A stretch of 64,000 bases of DNA from Carallia brachiata (taxonomy: Eukaryota > Streptophyta > Magnoliopsida > Malpighiales > Rhizophoraceae). Shown here in pieces: positions 33,812-45,273 of this stretch (the stretch's first letter is position 1; the number at the start of each line of letters is the position of its first letter). The notes under the pieces were generated by a model that saw only the letters and a list, made by a program, of their open reading frames with translations, did not search any database and was not told the DNA's origin. A program made the position numbers and the translations under genes. Location: NCBI GenBank assembly GCA_021464245.1, contig JADCRB010000043.1:3545480-3609479 (forward strand), read 5' to 3'.

Positions 33812-34021
33812 ATATTTCTGGAAGAAAAATTTGTTGAAACGTTTTTCGAATGTAATTAATTAAATTTGATGTGTAATTAGATAGATTTTATATAAAAAAA
33901 ATAACAGTAATTTTTTATTTTTTATTTTAATTGCACTTAAAATTTAAATAATTATAAATTAAATACAATCAGTTACATTCGAAAAACAACGTTTTAAATA
34001 ATTTTTTATTCAAAAATATAA
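33812..34021. mobile_element. short element with terminal inverted repeats
   Basis: AAACG..TTTTTCGAATGTAA at about 33837-33855 is mirrored by TTACATTCGAAAAACAACGTTT at about 33972-33993, an almost perfect inverted pair. A weaker match extends outward (GAAGAAAAATTTGTT versus the complement of AAATAATTTTTTATTC). It is AT-rich, non-coding and MITE-sized. Confidence 0.55.
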
Positions 34022-35010
34022 GAGTGCTCAGGAACAAAATATTATCTAGTAGACATGATTGGAAATCTATTCACCGCCCCATCAAAGTAAAGCATTTGTT
34101 TTTTTCCTTTTCTTTAATTAATTGCTTTCTATGAAATTTAAATTTATTCGAAACTTTTGATTTTTAAAGATAATTTTAACAGGAAATTCTAACTAGGTTT
34201 TTTTTCTTTTGTTTTCTTCAAAATATTTGGTAAGTAGAGTAATGTCTCATAACCTTATCAGGAAGATTTACCCAAATTTTTTATTTAAGTTAAATAATCT
34301 ACACCAATTTTACAAAAAAATAAACTCCACAATATTTGACAAGTGTTACTAAATAATTTATCACTCTATAGACTCAAAATAAATTTAATTTTACCAAAAA
34401 CACTTTAGCCATACTCAAATTCAAAATTTCTCACTAAACCACACGTTAAGCCAGTCGAGCAGCAGCATTGGTGGTCTTTAGCTAGCTTATTGGCTCAGCG
34501 TAAAGCTTTGATAAACCCAACCATTTCAAACACTAGCTATTGCGCCAAGTGGTAAGCCAGGCCTAAAATGAGGGAAGTCCATGCCATGGACGTCTCTCTG
34601 TCAATGTCTCCCCTCCATTTAATTTTTTTCTCTTCTATGATACGCGTATAGAAAGTGAAACCTTTCCCACTAATGCCTGGTCAGCCCTTCAATGGGTCGA
34701 GAAAAGGAAAAAACAAATTCTTTTTCCCCAAGCGCTTCCACGGAGATGAGAAGCTCAGCTATTATTGCATGAGGATTATGGAAAAGGCAAGGTTATACTG
34801 ATATTTTTAGTGCAGTATGCAAAGAATAAGTAATCAATTCAATAATTTATCTATTTTTTTAATTTAATATATTTTTTACGATACATTGATTTATATTCTG
34901 CATTGATTTATATTCTGCATGCTAACTTTGCAACTACTTATTTATATGCTACATGACTTTTTCCTATCCAAAAAAAAAAAAAACAATAACAATCGTTTCC
35001 AAAATTTTAA
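34022..35010. other. AT-rich intergenic
   Basis: No gene. A small direct repeat ATTGATTTATATTCTGC occurs twice at about 34884-34919. Confidence 0.5.
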
Positions 35011-35514
35011 GGGAATAAGCATATTTTTAGTTCTAAACCTTTAAGTTTTTTTATATTTGAGTTGTAAACATTTTTGACATTTCATTTGAGTTTTAAACTT
35101 TTTGATTTCTTACTATATCAGTCCTTTAAGTTACAAAAAGTGATCAATTCATTAATAAATGAGTTTAACTTAATAAAAATCATTTAAAAATGTTAAATAC
35201 ATAAATTAAATATTTTTTTATCAAAAAAATATGCATATTAAATATTTTTTTAATCAATAAATATATAAATTAAATAAGTTACATGCATATGTTTGATAGA
35301 AAAGACATTCAATTCATATATTTAATTTTTTTTAAAATAATTTTTTTGTAAAGTTAAACTTATTTTTTAATAGATTGATCATTTTTTAGTAAATAGAAGG
35401 ACTGATTTGGTAGAAAATAATCAAAAAATTTAAAATTAAAATAAAATGTCAAAAAGATTTAAAATTTAAATATAAAAAAATTTAAAAATTTAGAACAAAA
35501 AATATACATATCTC
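35011..35514. mobile_element. foldback or MITE element with long inverted arms
   Basis: The left arm (about 35013-35175) and right arm (about 35340-35512) are reverse complements with moderate divergence over about 160-170 bases each. Matching points include CATATTTTTAGTTCTAAA against the complement of TTTAGAACAAAAAATATAC, and AAAGTGATCAATTCATTAAT against the complement of TTAATAGATTGATCATTTTT. The 9-bp word AAATTTTAA stands on both sides (35002-35010 and 35515-35523), a plausible target duplication. No coding sequence. Confidence 0.65.
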
Positions 35515-35637
35515 AAATTTTAAATATAAATGATTAAAAAGTCGTCTCCAGTGACATCTCCGCACGCAATCAAGGGCCTGTGATTCTCCGAGCATAAGAA
35601 GGCGATGGGTCCCATTTGCGATATTTGATGGGCATAC

Positions 35638-36045
35638 AATCGGGGCCCAAGTGGTGGGCTTGCAATTTAAAAATTTGGGGCTGCAACATGCTTCTCAGGC
35701 AACTAATTTGGGCCTCAATGGTTCTACTTCCTGTCCATCGAACTGCGCCAATTGGGCCCAAAAGTGGGTTTCCAAAAAAAAATGTTCTTAGTTCCTTGTT
35801 GCAAATTTGGTGTAGAGGTGGGTCCAGTTGGCTCTATTGTTCGGCTCACAGTTGGGCCCAAGTGGTACGTTTTGCAGTTAGAAGTTTCTTATAGGCTGTG
35901 GCATTATTTTTTTTCACGCACGTTGATTGGGCCCCTTTATTTGCTATTCACAGCTTCCCAGTACCGAAAATTGGGCCTAGGTTGTGGGTTCACAATTAAA
36001 ACTCTTTGCTGGATAGTTTCTAGGGCAGGCACCAATTGGGCCCCG
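35638..36045 (+). repeat. degenerate GGGCC-centred repeat array
   Basis: The core TTGGGCC(C) occurs about seven times (near 35642, 35709, 35753, 35853, 35929, 35973, 36038). It is often followed by AAGTGG..GGG.TT.CAATT, so larger units of roughly 100-115 bases are discernible. TGGGCC is also the plant 'site II' motif bound by TCP factors. Here it looks like a decayed minisatellite in a GC-rich island with no gene attached. Confidence 0.6.
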
Positions 36046-36549
36046 AGGTGTTATTTCTCGGCCTGCATTCAATAGATTTGCATTGGACAACTTTTTTATT
36101 TTTTTATTATTTTTTTAAAAAATCCGATTCGAACAGAAAAAAAAAAAAAAAACTAGTTCGGGCCAAGGTCTGGCATGGGTAGCTAATTTTGGCGCAATCT
36201 TGTTTGAAACTGCAATTTCTGAGGCACCACCACAGCCAGTCAGCCATAGAGCTTTCGAAGTAATTTTTGTTGTAGGCATGCATTGTTCAAATGCTAACAA
36301 GTTGAATAATGGGGTATTTATTATTAAAGAGAAAAAATTTCAAACTGATAAAAGACAAATCTCTACTCCCAACCATAATGTCTGTTATCTTTACTAACTA
36401 TTGATTTAAACATATTTTCTCCTCACTCGCATCCATTCGGCCTATTTCATTTTAGTCCAATTCAACCTTGTTGCATAACATTTACCGATTTGTGAACCCA
36501 AATTCAAAAGGCAAAAACAGAGAAGAAGAGAATTACAAGACAATAGTTA

Positions 36550-36694
36550 GTCCCTTACATGACAGACTAATGGTTAGAAGTATTGAGTTCATATTCTACG
36601 AAGGGAGAGGTTAAATTTATGAGAGGAGAGAACTATTTCTATTCTATAGTTCACGGCTCAATTGGTCTCCAAGTGAACAAAAAAAAAAAAAAAA
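36550..36694 (+). mobile_element. SINE-like retroposon
   Basis: A body of about 125 bases ends in an A-run of about 18. It is flanked by AAGACAATAGTTA (36537-36549) and AAGACAATGTTA (36695-36706), a one-base-different target duplication. Near the 5' end, TAATGGTTAG and GTTCATATTC resemble degenerate A and B boxes of a tRNA-type Pol III promoter. Confidence 0.55.
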
Positions 36695-36792
36695 AAGACA
36701 ATGTTACAAAAATAAAAGACCTATATTCTGGGCAGCGCAGAGAAGGAACAAAGAATAGTTACATAGTATACGTCCCCGTATACAAACTGCTA

Positions 36793-39700
36793 TTAGACAA
36801 TCGCCCAAAACTTCTTTCTACAAATTAAAACCGTCTCAGTTTTCTTTTCTATATTTTCCAGACGATATGAAACAACCTCCCAAAGAAATTTCGGAGCCAA
36901 CTCACGGATTCTTGATGTAATGGCTTCCTCCTCCCTAATGATAATGAATCCCTGCACATTAATGTTCTCCGTATAAGATTCTGAGTCATCCGGAACAAGG
37001 TAACGAGATTCATAAACATAAACGTGGTGTCATTGCCTCGCTAAAATAACACCTGCAGTGTGACAATAATGTGATGTTCGTGGTTGTTTTTCTGCTAGCT
37101 TCAGAGATCAATTATAAAAAAGAAATTACCCGTGGTCGTAGAATCCGGTCCATCTCAAGCATGATGTCCTCTAGTAAGCAACCTTCCTGACGGTCCTTAT
37201 AGTGAGTGAAGAGATGGTTGGCATGCAACAAATCATATGTTCGTGGATATGTTGAAAATGGCTCACACCTGGGGGCTCAGATATAAAGAGTAAGCAATGA
37301 ACCTATCAATCCCAGGACCCATGGAAGCAAGAATAGATCAGCAATTTCACGGGTGGATAAAATCTTACCAATCATGAAATGCACCTAACAGACCCCTGTC
37401 ATAAATCGCTGACAAGGTATTAGACATGCTCATGGGAACTACATTCATCACCCAAACAGGCCATGAGTTCAAAGCCACAGAAAATCCGCCAAGGAAAGCA
37501 TTCATGTCCATGATGTTGTGTATATCCGTCTTGCTGATATTCATTAGCTTCCAGTACTGGCGAACCTGATCTTGCCAGAAAATGGTATCTGCAGTGAATT
37601 CTTCTTTACCAATACCTGCAGTCCCACAAATGAGTGTGAGATTGAGATGTGATGCCCTCTATTTGCAAACTACTTTGCCTTGTTTCTTGTTTTCAATCTT
37701 CCAGATTTCAGAATGATGTTCATCAACTTTATTGACAAGGTTGAATACCCACAGTTCCTTCCATGAGATACTACAATAATGGAAAAGCACAAGAAGTATA
37801 CTTTACGTCCAGTGTACATACCTATTGAGCTGAGACTTTCTGAATAAACTGTAAGGCGCTCTGGCCTTGGAGGAAGTTTCTGAGATTTAGTCTGTGCACT
37901 GCTCCTTACACAGTCCCTAAGCGGCGTATTCCAAGATGGTTTAGTATCATCCACGATGTCACATATATTTATAAGCTTCTTCTCTGCATTCTGCGTAGGC
38001 ATGCCTCATTTTCTTGTTTAAACCAGATGGCTGTTTGAATTTTTCGAGAAATGAGTGTCCAGCACAATGCTGAAGTCAAGTTTACCAACTTATCCCAAAT
38101 CACTGGATACTTTTTATCCTTTCGATAAGCAGGCGGAGCTGAATAGACAAAGTATCCATTATGCCGCAAAATGCGATTAACTTCTTTGAGTAAAATACCA
38201 TCTGCAGAGAAGAATAAAATGATGAAATTAGCTAGTGATATATCTCAAGACAATATAGAAGGGTAAGGAAAGATCACGCTTCCTAAACCAAAACATTTTC
38301 TATTTGCCTTGTCAGAACCACAGGGATCCTAAACCATATGCAGGTGGTTTATAGGACTAGAGCACATAAAGAATGCATCTGCATCTCGGAAATATTGACT
38401 GCAGTCCCCGATCCTAAACCCATATGCAGGTAGTTTATAATCCTCACACACATCAGGAAGGCAGCATCTCAGAAACGTTGACTGCAGTCTCTCTCTCACG
38501 TTTGTTTTGTAACTGCCAACTGCTTAGTCTGTTCTAAAAGCACTTAAGGGAAGCATAGTGTTACCACCAACGCAATTAAAATGGCTCTCATTCATCATTT
38601 TGTGACCAATTGAATAAATACCTATCAGAGATCTGTGGCCTGTTGGCCAAACCGCCAAAATTATTGTTTTATTTAGGTTCAATATTTTATGCTGACATCT
38701 TTTGAACAATTCTCCTATGGTTAGATTTGTTAAGAAAAGAAGCATACTGTTCTCATGCCAATCAACACGACATCTTGAGCAATGGACCATCTCAAAGGAG
38801 CTAGAGGGATATGGTAGTTGCTTTGTGGCAATGGCAGATATCATGGCACCAATTCCTCTCTCCAAAGCAAATTGAATCTGATTCTCATGACCATCTTTTG
38901 GAGCAAAGGACATTGTTTGTATATCCAAGGGAAGCAGATAAGCTGAGAAACTGGCAACTCCACAGCCAACGTCAAGGACCTGAACAACCCCAGCTGAACG
39001 AAGATCCCCTCTCTCATTGGTTGTCATATATCCTAACCTACGCTTACAAAGTGGGGAAAAAACTCCATCAATTGTGACAAAATATTACCTAGAAAGATTT
39101 CACTCCCTCAAAGAAAAGGGGAAAAAAAATCGTCATCAAATACCACCTGCTAAGGTCACTGCTACCAGATGACAATGTATAGTATATTTATGGCAGCTAG
39201 AAATACCTCTCAATATATTCTGATGCCCCATGCTTGAAATGAGTACCACCACCTGGAAACCACCAAAGTTGATCATGCTCATGCACCCAATTTTGACCTC
39301 CTTTAACTTCTGCAAGATGAGTATGGTTCACATTGTTTCGCCACACATAATCTCTGCTGGTTGGCCATTTTATTGGCAACCTGTAACCTTCAGGTGGTGG
39401 GACCAAGCAAAATAAACGCTGTTTCAGTGGAGGGCAATGCCTCTCAAGCTCTTCTCGCCTGGAAAGATCCAAACTTGGTAGCAATTCTTTCACATAAGAA
39501 ACATCATGACAAGGGATATACTCATTGTACTCTAAAGGACATATATTCATCCCACTTTCTGGAATAAATAGTGGTCCATCTCGATAAACAAGAGCAACTT
39601 TGTTGGTAAATGTTGAAGTACCTGCAAGTACGGAGCATAAATTACTTCTTTCTAAACTGGATAGGAAAAGCAGTTAGTGACTAAGAGGTGATATTAAGCA

Positions 39701-40735
39701 TTGCCCATATGTGAAGACGAGTTGACCGTTGTTGTAGTGTAAATTTTACACAATCAGCACCTGGTGCAAACAAGCAAACATAGACAAATGTGGATGAATG
39801 TGCCTGTGCAAATTACTACATTTTGCCTAAGGTAAAATGGGATTGACATCTGATTTACACTCCTTAGTCCCAGCCGAGATATGCTGCGCTCGAGTCCAAT
39901 TCTTCATTACACTACTCGAGGAAATCTTTATCATTCAAAATCAATCAAAGACCTACCTAGTCATTCTCCTTTACTAACTGAAACTAATTCTCTCTCCTAT
40001 GGGTGCAGGAAGTGGTAAAAAAGACAAGTAAAAGCTATGAAGATGTAGACATTATATACCTTGAAATTCCAAGTAATGGTATCAAATCATGCATACTCAA
40101 AGAATTGGAAACCTCAAATTTTAAAAATAGCGACATTGGAGAATAAACTCTGTTCGTAGCAACTAAAACCAGAAAACAGCGGTACCATTCTCAACAAGTT
40201 CACCGGGTATGTCTGTAAAAGAACACCCTTCACGCTAAAAACTTGCAACTATCAACCAAAATATCGCCGAAATCCCAACTGGTCAGGCTCAAAAGCCCCA
40301 AAGTCAAAAACTTTCAAGACTTGAAAACCACACATGTTCATCTATAACCACACTCACTGGAAAAACGAGCTTAAAAGTATAATTAGAGCACCAAGAAATG
40401 CACAACTACATACTCCACCAAAACCCAACTCCAGATCAACACCCAGAACACCATAAAATAGTTTGCATTATTATACTATAAAAGAAAGAACATTTTTTTT
40501 TTTAGAATTTTGGGATAAAGGCTTCATTGTTGTGTTATGTGAGAAAGAACATACCAGGAGATGGGGTTGAAGAAGAAGAAGAAGAGGAATGGGAAGACAA
40601 GGCAACATAAACGGGAGGAGAATTGTTGCTGAAGAGAGTGCCCAGATAGAAAGACCCCACCATTAACAACAAGGTCATCATTATCATCTGCCCTGATTTC
40701 AGATCAAATGCTGACCCCAATGCGTACCCACCCAT
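36793..40735 (-). CDS. PMT6: probable methyltransferase PMT6-like (seven exons, one frameshift)
   Basis: Exons on the minus strand: 40735-40555, 39621-39207, 39037-38748, 38201-37822, 37615-37369, 37268-37130, 36951-36793. All junctions are GT...AG and in phase except for one defect. The product, about 594 residues, is a Golgi type II membrane protein: short N-tail, one membrane segment ([19 protein letters not shown]), then the PMT/QUASIMODO2-type SAM-dependent methyltransferase domain. Recognisable motifs are [58 protein letters not shown] (SAM motif I), [18 protein letters not shown] and [19 protein letters not shown]. The family is tied to pectin methylation. Exon 4 lacks one base near 37990-37997 (after NEACL), which throws the frame into a TAA. 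It could be a read error or a real null. A CT microsatellite (40743-40761) abuts the start. Confidence 0.9.
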
Positions 40736-40742
40736 GTCTCTG

Positions 40743-40761
40743 TCTCTCTCTCTCTCTCTCT
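40743..40761. repeat. (CT)n microsatellite in PMT6-like leader
   Basis: An uninterrupted CT tract just upstream of the start codon. Read on the minus strand it yields a charged R/E extension (KRERERDRD) that I do not count as protein. Confidence 0.9.
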
Positions 40762-40799
40762 TTCTTTCCTTTCTCTGGGTCACTACTTGTTGTAAGAAT

Positions 40800-42368
40800 C
40801 TGACAAACTAGAGGGACTGAAGCGGGAAGTATTTATTTTACATGGATGGATAGGCGGAGATCTCTCCCGGGCTCTGTTGGGGGATACAAATCTACAAAAC
40901 AACAACCAGAACTTGCTGCTGTGTTTTTTGTGAGGTAAACAAGGAGAGTAGATGTCATCATTGTTCTCAGATTGGCATCACCTCGTCATTGGCCAGGTGT
41001 TATTATTGTCGGCTGGTTTGCTCATACGCGAAGAGTCCATGCTGGGTTGGGCTTGGGTTTGGCCTTATAAGCTACAGTCTTTTGTCAATGTTTTTCTTTT
41101 AATTAATTAAATTCAACTAGAATTTAAACTTTAAATTTTCTTTCTATCTTAGAGACGAGTAATTCGAATAGGAAAATTAAGGGTTTGTTACATTTTCTTA
41201 TTTTACAGTGTGACCTAAAAAATATATTGAATTATCTCCAAACCTATTTTATACTTTTTGTCAACAACAATAATCATACTTATCCTATATTTCTACTAAA
41301 ATGTACTGTGATTTTCAAAAATCAATCGTATTTTCTCAAAATATATATTATATTAATTCGGGTTGGAACATTTTGGAGATTGTAACTAGTAATGCCTAAT
41401 TTCAATCTTTTTTTTTTTTAGTGTTACACAAAATGGAAGAGCTTCGTGAAGCTGATTTTTCTACGCATGTAGTCTTGCAATTCGGAATATTGAACCATTG
41501 TTTATGTGAAATAAACAAAATCAATTGGGCTCAGGATTTCGGCCCACCAGCTTCACGTGCACTTGACATGCACGTGATGGTATCCAGCCTCGAATCTTTT
41601 TATTATCTATGACAAGTAAGTATGTGGTTATTCTAACACGTCTTTGCCTGATTAGGATGGATTCCAAAAACTATCCATCCGAGACCATGGGTGAAACCAG
41701 CTGGTGTTGCCTATCGGACATTATCAATTTTATGTATGAATTATGACCAATCTCTAAATTTTTTTTTTTAAAAAAAAGGAAATTGTGGATGAGCAGCAAG
41801 ATGCAAAGTCCTCCGCCCCCCGAGACATATCATCGAACAGGTTAAGGGCAAAATATGCAATTCTCTGTTCTTAGACGCAATTCTCGAAATAAATATTAAT
41901 CGAAAGACCACATTCTTGAGTAAATCCCTCCAATTCCATGAACAAAGTCCACCGATTCAGTTCTCAACACCCCGCTCTGAAACCCAGCCTCCTAATCACA
42001 TCAATCAAAAGCTTACATTAATATAATATATAGAGAAACAGTTATAAAAAAACTCAAGACCCACTTCTTCAACGAGTGATAGATAATTTTAAATGAATAA
42101 TTTTAAATAATTATACAGTTTTAAATAAAATTCACGATTTTTTTATTTTTTTATAAATTTAATTATTATTATTTTATAATTATTTTAAAATTTTATAACC
42201 ATATTAAAGTAAGTTACGGAGGAGACAAAATTTTTATTTTTTTTCAATTGCAAAATGCTTTTTAAATCAAGTGGTAAAGAGACTGACTTGACTCAGCTTT
42301 CTCGGGAAAGGCTGGGGCTGGGGCCCCTGTTGGGGCCAGTTACCAGGTTTTCAGAGACAGTGAGGATC
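40800..42368. other. intergenic between PMT6-like gene and the tandem duplication
   Basis: Promoter side of the PMT6-like gene, then AT-rich DNA with no gene recognised. Confidence 0.5.
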
Positions 42369-43167
42369 ACAGAACAGAAGGCAAAGCGACGGGGTTTTGA
42401 GAGGGGTTTTTAGTATCATGAGTTGACGTTCCTGAATTTAAGTGACGAGGCTTTGTGGCACACACAAAATTTAACAACTTTGAGTAATAAGTAATGAGAA
42501 AGGAATGAAAATTATGGTTTGGATGAATCCCAGTAATTTCCCTACGCTTTTTACTGCAGGCAACTGGTGCAGCAAGACAGAAAAGAAACTGGTCTACTAC
42601 GTTAAAATTTCTTATCTATGTACTTCCGAATGGACCACGATCCAGTTGCCAGGTCAATGGAAGATTGTTCCAGGCAACTTACGATAAAATCATTATGCCG
42701 ACCGAAGCGATCCACTGGTCTGGTCCATGAAAACGAACGGACATATCAACAAGCAAAATTATTGGAGCTGGTTTTAGTCCTTGTTTCATCCGTCAAATTG
42801 TCATGGGATCTCTGTTATTTTCGTTTTATTAGGAAGTCCATTCGATCATGTGGTAACTAATAATTTATTCTTTTTATTCCCATAAACTCTATTCTCCCTT
42901 CTTAAAATTAAAAATCAAGATATTTGAGGCGGAATCCATGTTACTGCTTCCTCTCCCCACCAACTCAAAGTCCCCACCTCGAAGGTAGATTGCAATTTCG
43001 ACTAACTCATCGAATTTAAGCTTTCAGTCTCAAAACTTTTTAAGCAGTTTTTTAAGCCAACCGATTCTCTCTCTCTTTGAATCCTCTCGGGCACTGCACA
43101 ACAGTAACCCAGCAACACCTTTTGAGTTACTATTACCTAAATGTCTCCCCTCTAGATATTCTTGAAT

Positions 43168-43364
43168 ATATATATTTTTTTAAATACAATGTTAACAGTT
43201 AGTTGATTAGGTGTTAATAGAAAGGGAAGAGATGAGTCTGATAAATACCGCAAGAATGCACAGTATCCAAAAAAGACAAACACCATGTCGCCCACTAAGT
43301 GAGCCAAGGGGAGCAGGCAAGGGTTCCCAAGCTCCCTTAACCAACCAGGCGAAGCCTGGTTGGC
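43168..43364 (-). mobile_element. SINE-like insertion private to duplication copy 1
   Basis: Absent from the matching position of copy 2. It is flanked by TATTCTTGAAT (43157-43167) and TATTCCTGAAT (43365-43375), an 11-bp target duplication with one mismatch. On the minus strand it starts with a hairpin (CCAACCAGGC/GCCTGGTTGG) and TGGTTGGTTAAG, resembling the A-box start of the SINE at 63029-63295. It ends in an A/T-rich tail. Confidence 0.65.
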
Positions 43365-44499
43365 TATTCCTGAATTTAGAATATATACCAAATGAGAGAT
43401 GCCAAGGCTATTTCACTTAACAGTGGATTGTTGCAAGATACATACCATTGCATCAAGTCAACCCTTTGATATTAGGAGCATTTTATTATTTTCTTTGTTT
43501 ATGTTACCAGGTAACATTATTTTTGATGATCCAGAATATTAGTACTGCAATGCAAACCTGTCATTGTTGCAGCTGCGGCTATCTCAATTAATTGACTTGT
43601 GACGTCAAGTCTTTGCCATATTTTTTCGATATGGTGGAATACGCCAATTGGCCTACAGAAATGCTCAAAGGATCTAAAAGAAGTCCGAGTTACAAAGCCA
43701 GCCGAAAATTTCTTGTTAAGTAATCTGGAAAAGGCAAAGGAAGTTTCCGCTAAAGTTGCAATAAGACTTGGAAATTGGATTGGACAAGATTGACATTGTG
43801 AGAAAACATTATTGTTATTCTAACTAATTCAACCACTTCTTCGGCAGTTGAAGTGAATAATGGCTTTATCTTTGTACAAAAGACTACAGGTTTGAAGTTG
43901 TGTCAAGCAAATTAATGAGATTAAACGTATAATCGGTAGAATAGTAGAGTGTACGTTCGCTTCCTATAAATTAGTGCTTCTCATGCACATAATCACAATT
44001 TTTTCAGACAAAATTATGAAATGCCACTCTACTTTCACATTTGTTTAAAATTAAAACTGGTTCATCTCCTCTGTCAGCTTGATTAAAAATGGATATATCC
44101 AAGCCGAAACTAGGAAATTGCAAGAGATTAACTTTATGAGGCTAATATGAACATTGAAACTCAGAAAATCATTGTGGGGTGCAAACTCCATGACCCAAGA
44201 GCTAATTTCCAAAAACCAATCTATAGGATTTTTCATAGATACAAGGTTTGAACCTAATAATTCTTGGAACTTCAAATTTTATAAATAAATTGAACCCAAA
44301 CTTTCAATATTAATTGTACCCAAATTTATAAGTTCAAATTATTAATGCTTATTTATTTACATTATTACATAATTCAAACCAGTCCCTCTCAACTGAACAT
44401 GTCAAGCTATATCTCTTCTCTTGCTTTTCGTCTCAGAAAACAATAGTAGAGTCCTACAATTAAAAATGTTGAGCTCTAGATCCCATTTTCAATGCCGCC

Positions 44500-44568
44500 A
44501 TGGATCCACAAACAAGAAAGTGCATTATTTATTTCGTCGGTTATATAGTTGGTCGTGCTATGCAATGA
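44500..44568 (+). other. short open frame with strong start context, copy 1
   Basis: GCCGCCATGG is an ideal plant start context. The frame encodes 22 residues (MDPQTRKCIIYFVGYIVGRA, then MQ). The counterpart in copy 2 (ATG 47307) keeps the start and 20 of the first 22 codons with mostly silent change, but has lost the stop. No function is claimed. Confidence 0.2.
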
Positions 44569-44764
44569 ATTTTGCCGTCATTCATGAAACCCCACCGATA
44601 TTACCAAACAGGAAGCCATGTTCACAGTCCCCCACTTCATGCCAAACCGCCCAAGTTCCACACGACTTGTCAATGTCCCAAAATCCCAACAAGATTAAGA
44701 ATACAGATTAATAATAATAATAACTTTTCCGTGAATATTTTTAATTAATACCCTGTATCTTCTA

Positions 44765-44975
44765 TTGCGGTATTTATTAATTTTAATCTATTTTGGATGA
44801 GTATATTCGCACATAATATAATATTATATAAATTATTTTTTTTATTTTTATATTTTAAGTAGATCTTATTCATTATATAGTATACTCATTTATTATGTAG
44901 CATATAATTTTAAATAAATTATACTTACTAAAAAAATATGAATTAAAGTAAAAATCTCACTTCTATACTATACAC
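44765..44975. mobile_element. MITE-like insertion private to duplication copy 1, family M1
   Basis: About 210 AT-rich bases absent from copy 2 between GTATCTTCT and GTTCAACG-type flanks. The arms are imperfect inverted repeats, and the centre (TTTTAAGTAGATC) and right arm (AAATTATACTTACTAAAAAAATATGA-like, with AAAAATCTCAC) resemble the element at 29460-29640. Confidence 0.6.
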
Positions 44976-45273
44976 AATTCAACGCCCTTGAATTGAATAA
45001 TTAAATTGGCCCAGTTCACCGGTGTAGAAAACTCGGGAATCCCTGGCTTTACGAATCTTAAAGTTGACAAAACGCACCGTTCAGCACCATGTTAAAGTCT
45101 TCATTTAGGTCCAATTCAATATATTTTTCAATAATATTTTGCCTAATTATTTATTCTCAGGAACATTGAAACCATCATCAAAGACTTGCCCAGAACATTA
45201 AAGAAAGACTTTCACACTTAACTTTCAGCATGATATTAGATAATTGTCAAATGCCTTCCTAATCTGATTCATG

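Larger units (their letters stand above)
42369..45273 (+). repeat. 2.9-kb tandem duplication, copy 1
   Basis: It begins ACAGAACAGAAGGCAAAGCG and ends near TCAAATGCCTTCCTAATCTGATTCATG. It aligns nearly end to end with 45274-47937 (same order of landmarks: GATGAATCCCAGTA, GTTCCAGGCAACTT, TTCAAGTCTTTGCC-like, CATTGTGGGG.GCAAACTCCATGACC, GCCGCCATGGATCCACAAAC). It differs by substitutions plus two private insertions, at 43168-43364 and 44765-44975. No gene recognised; open frames on the minus strand (44051-44275) are shared but show no known domain. Confidence 0.9.

Noticed and set aside
40736..40783. N-terminal extension of the PMT6-like protein (KRERERDRD)
   Set aside because: It is a translation of the CT microsatellite; family members start near the [14 protein letters not shown] methionine.
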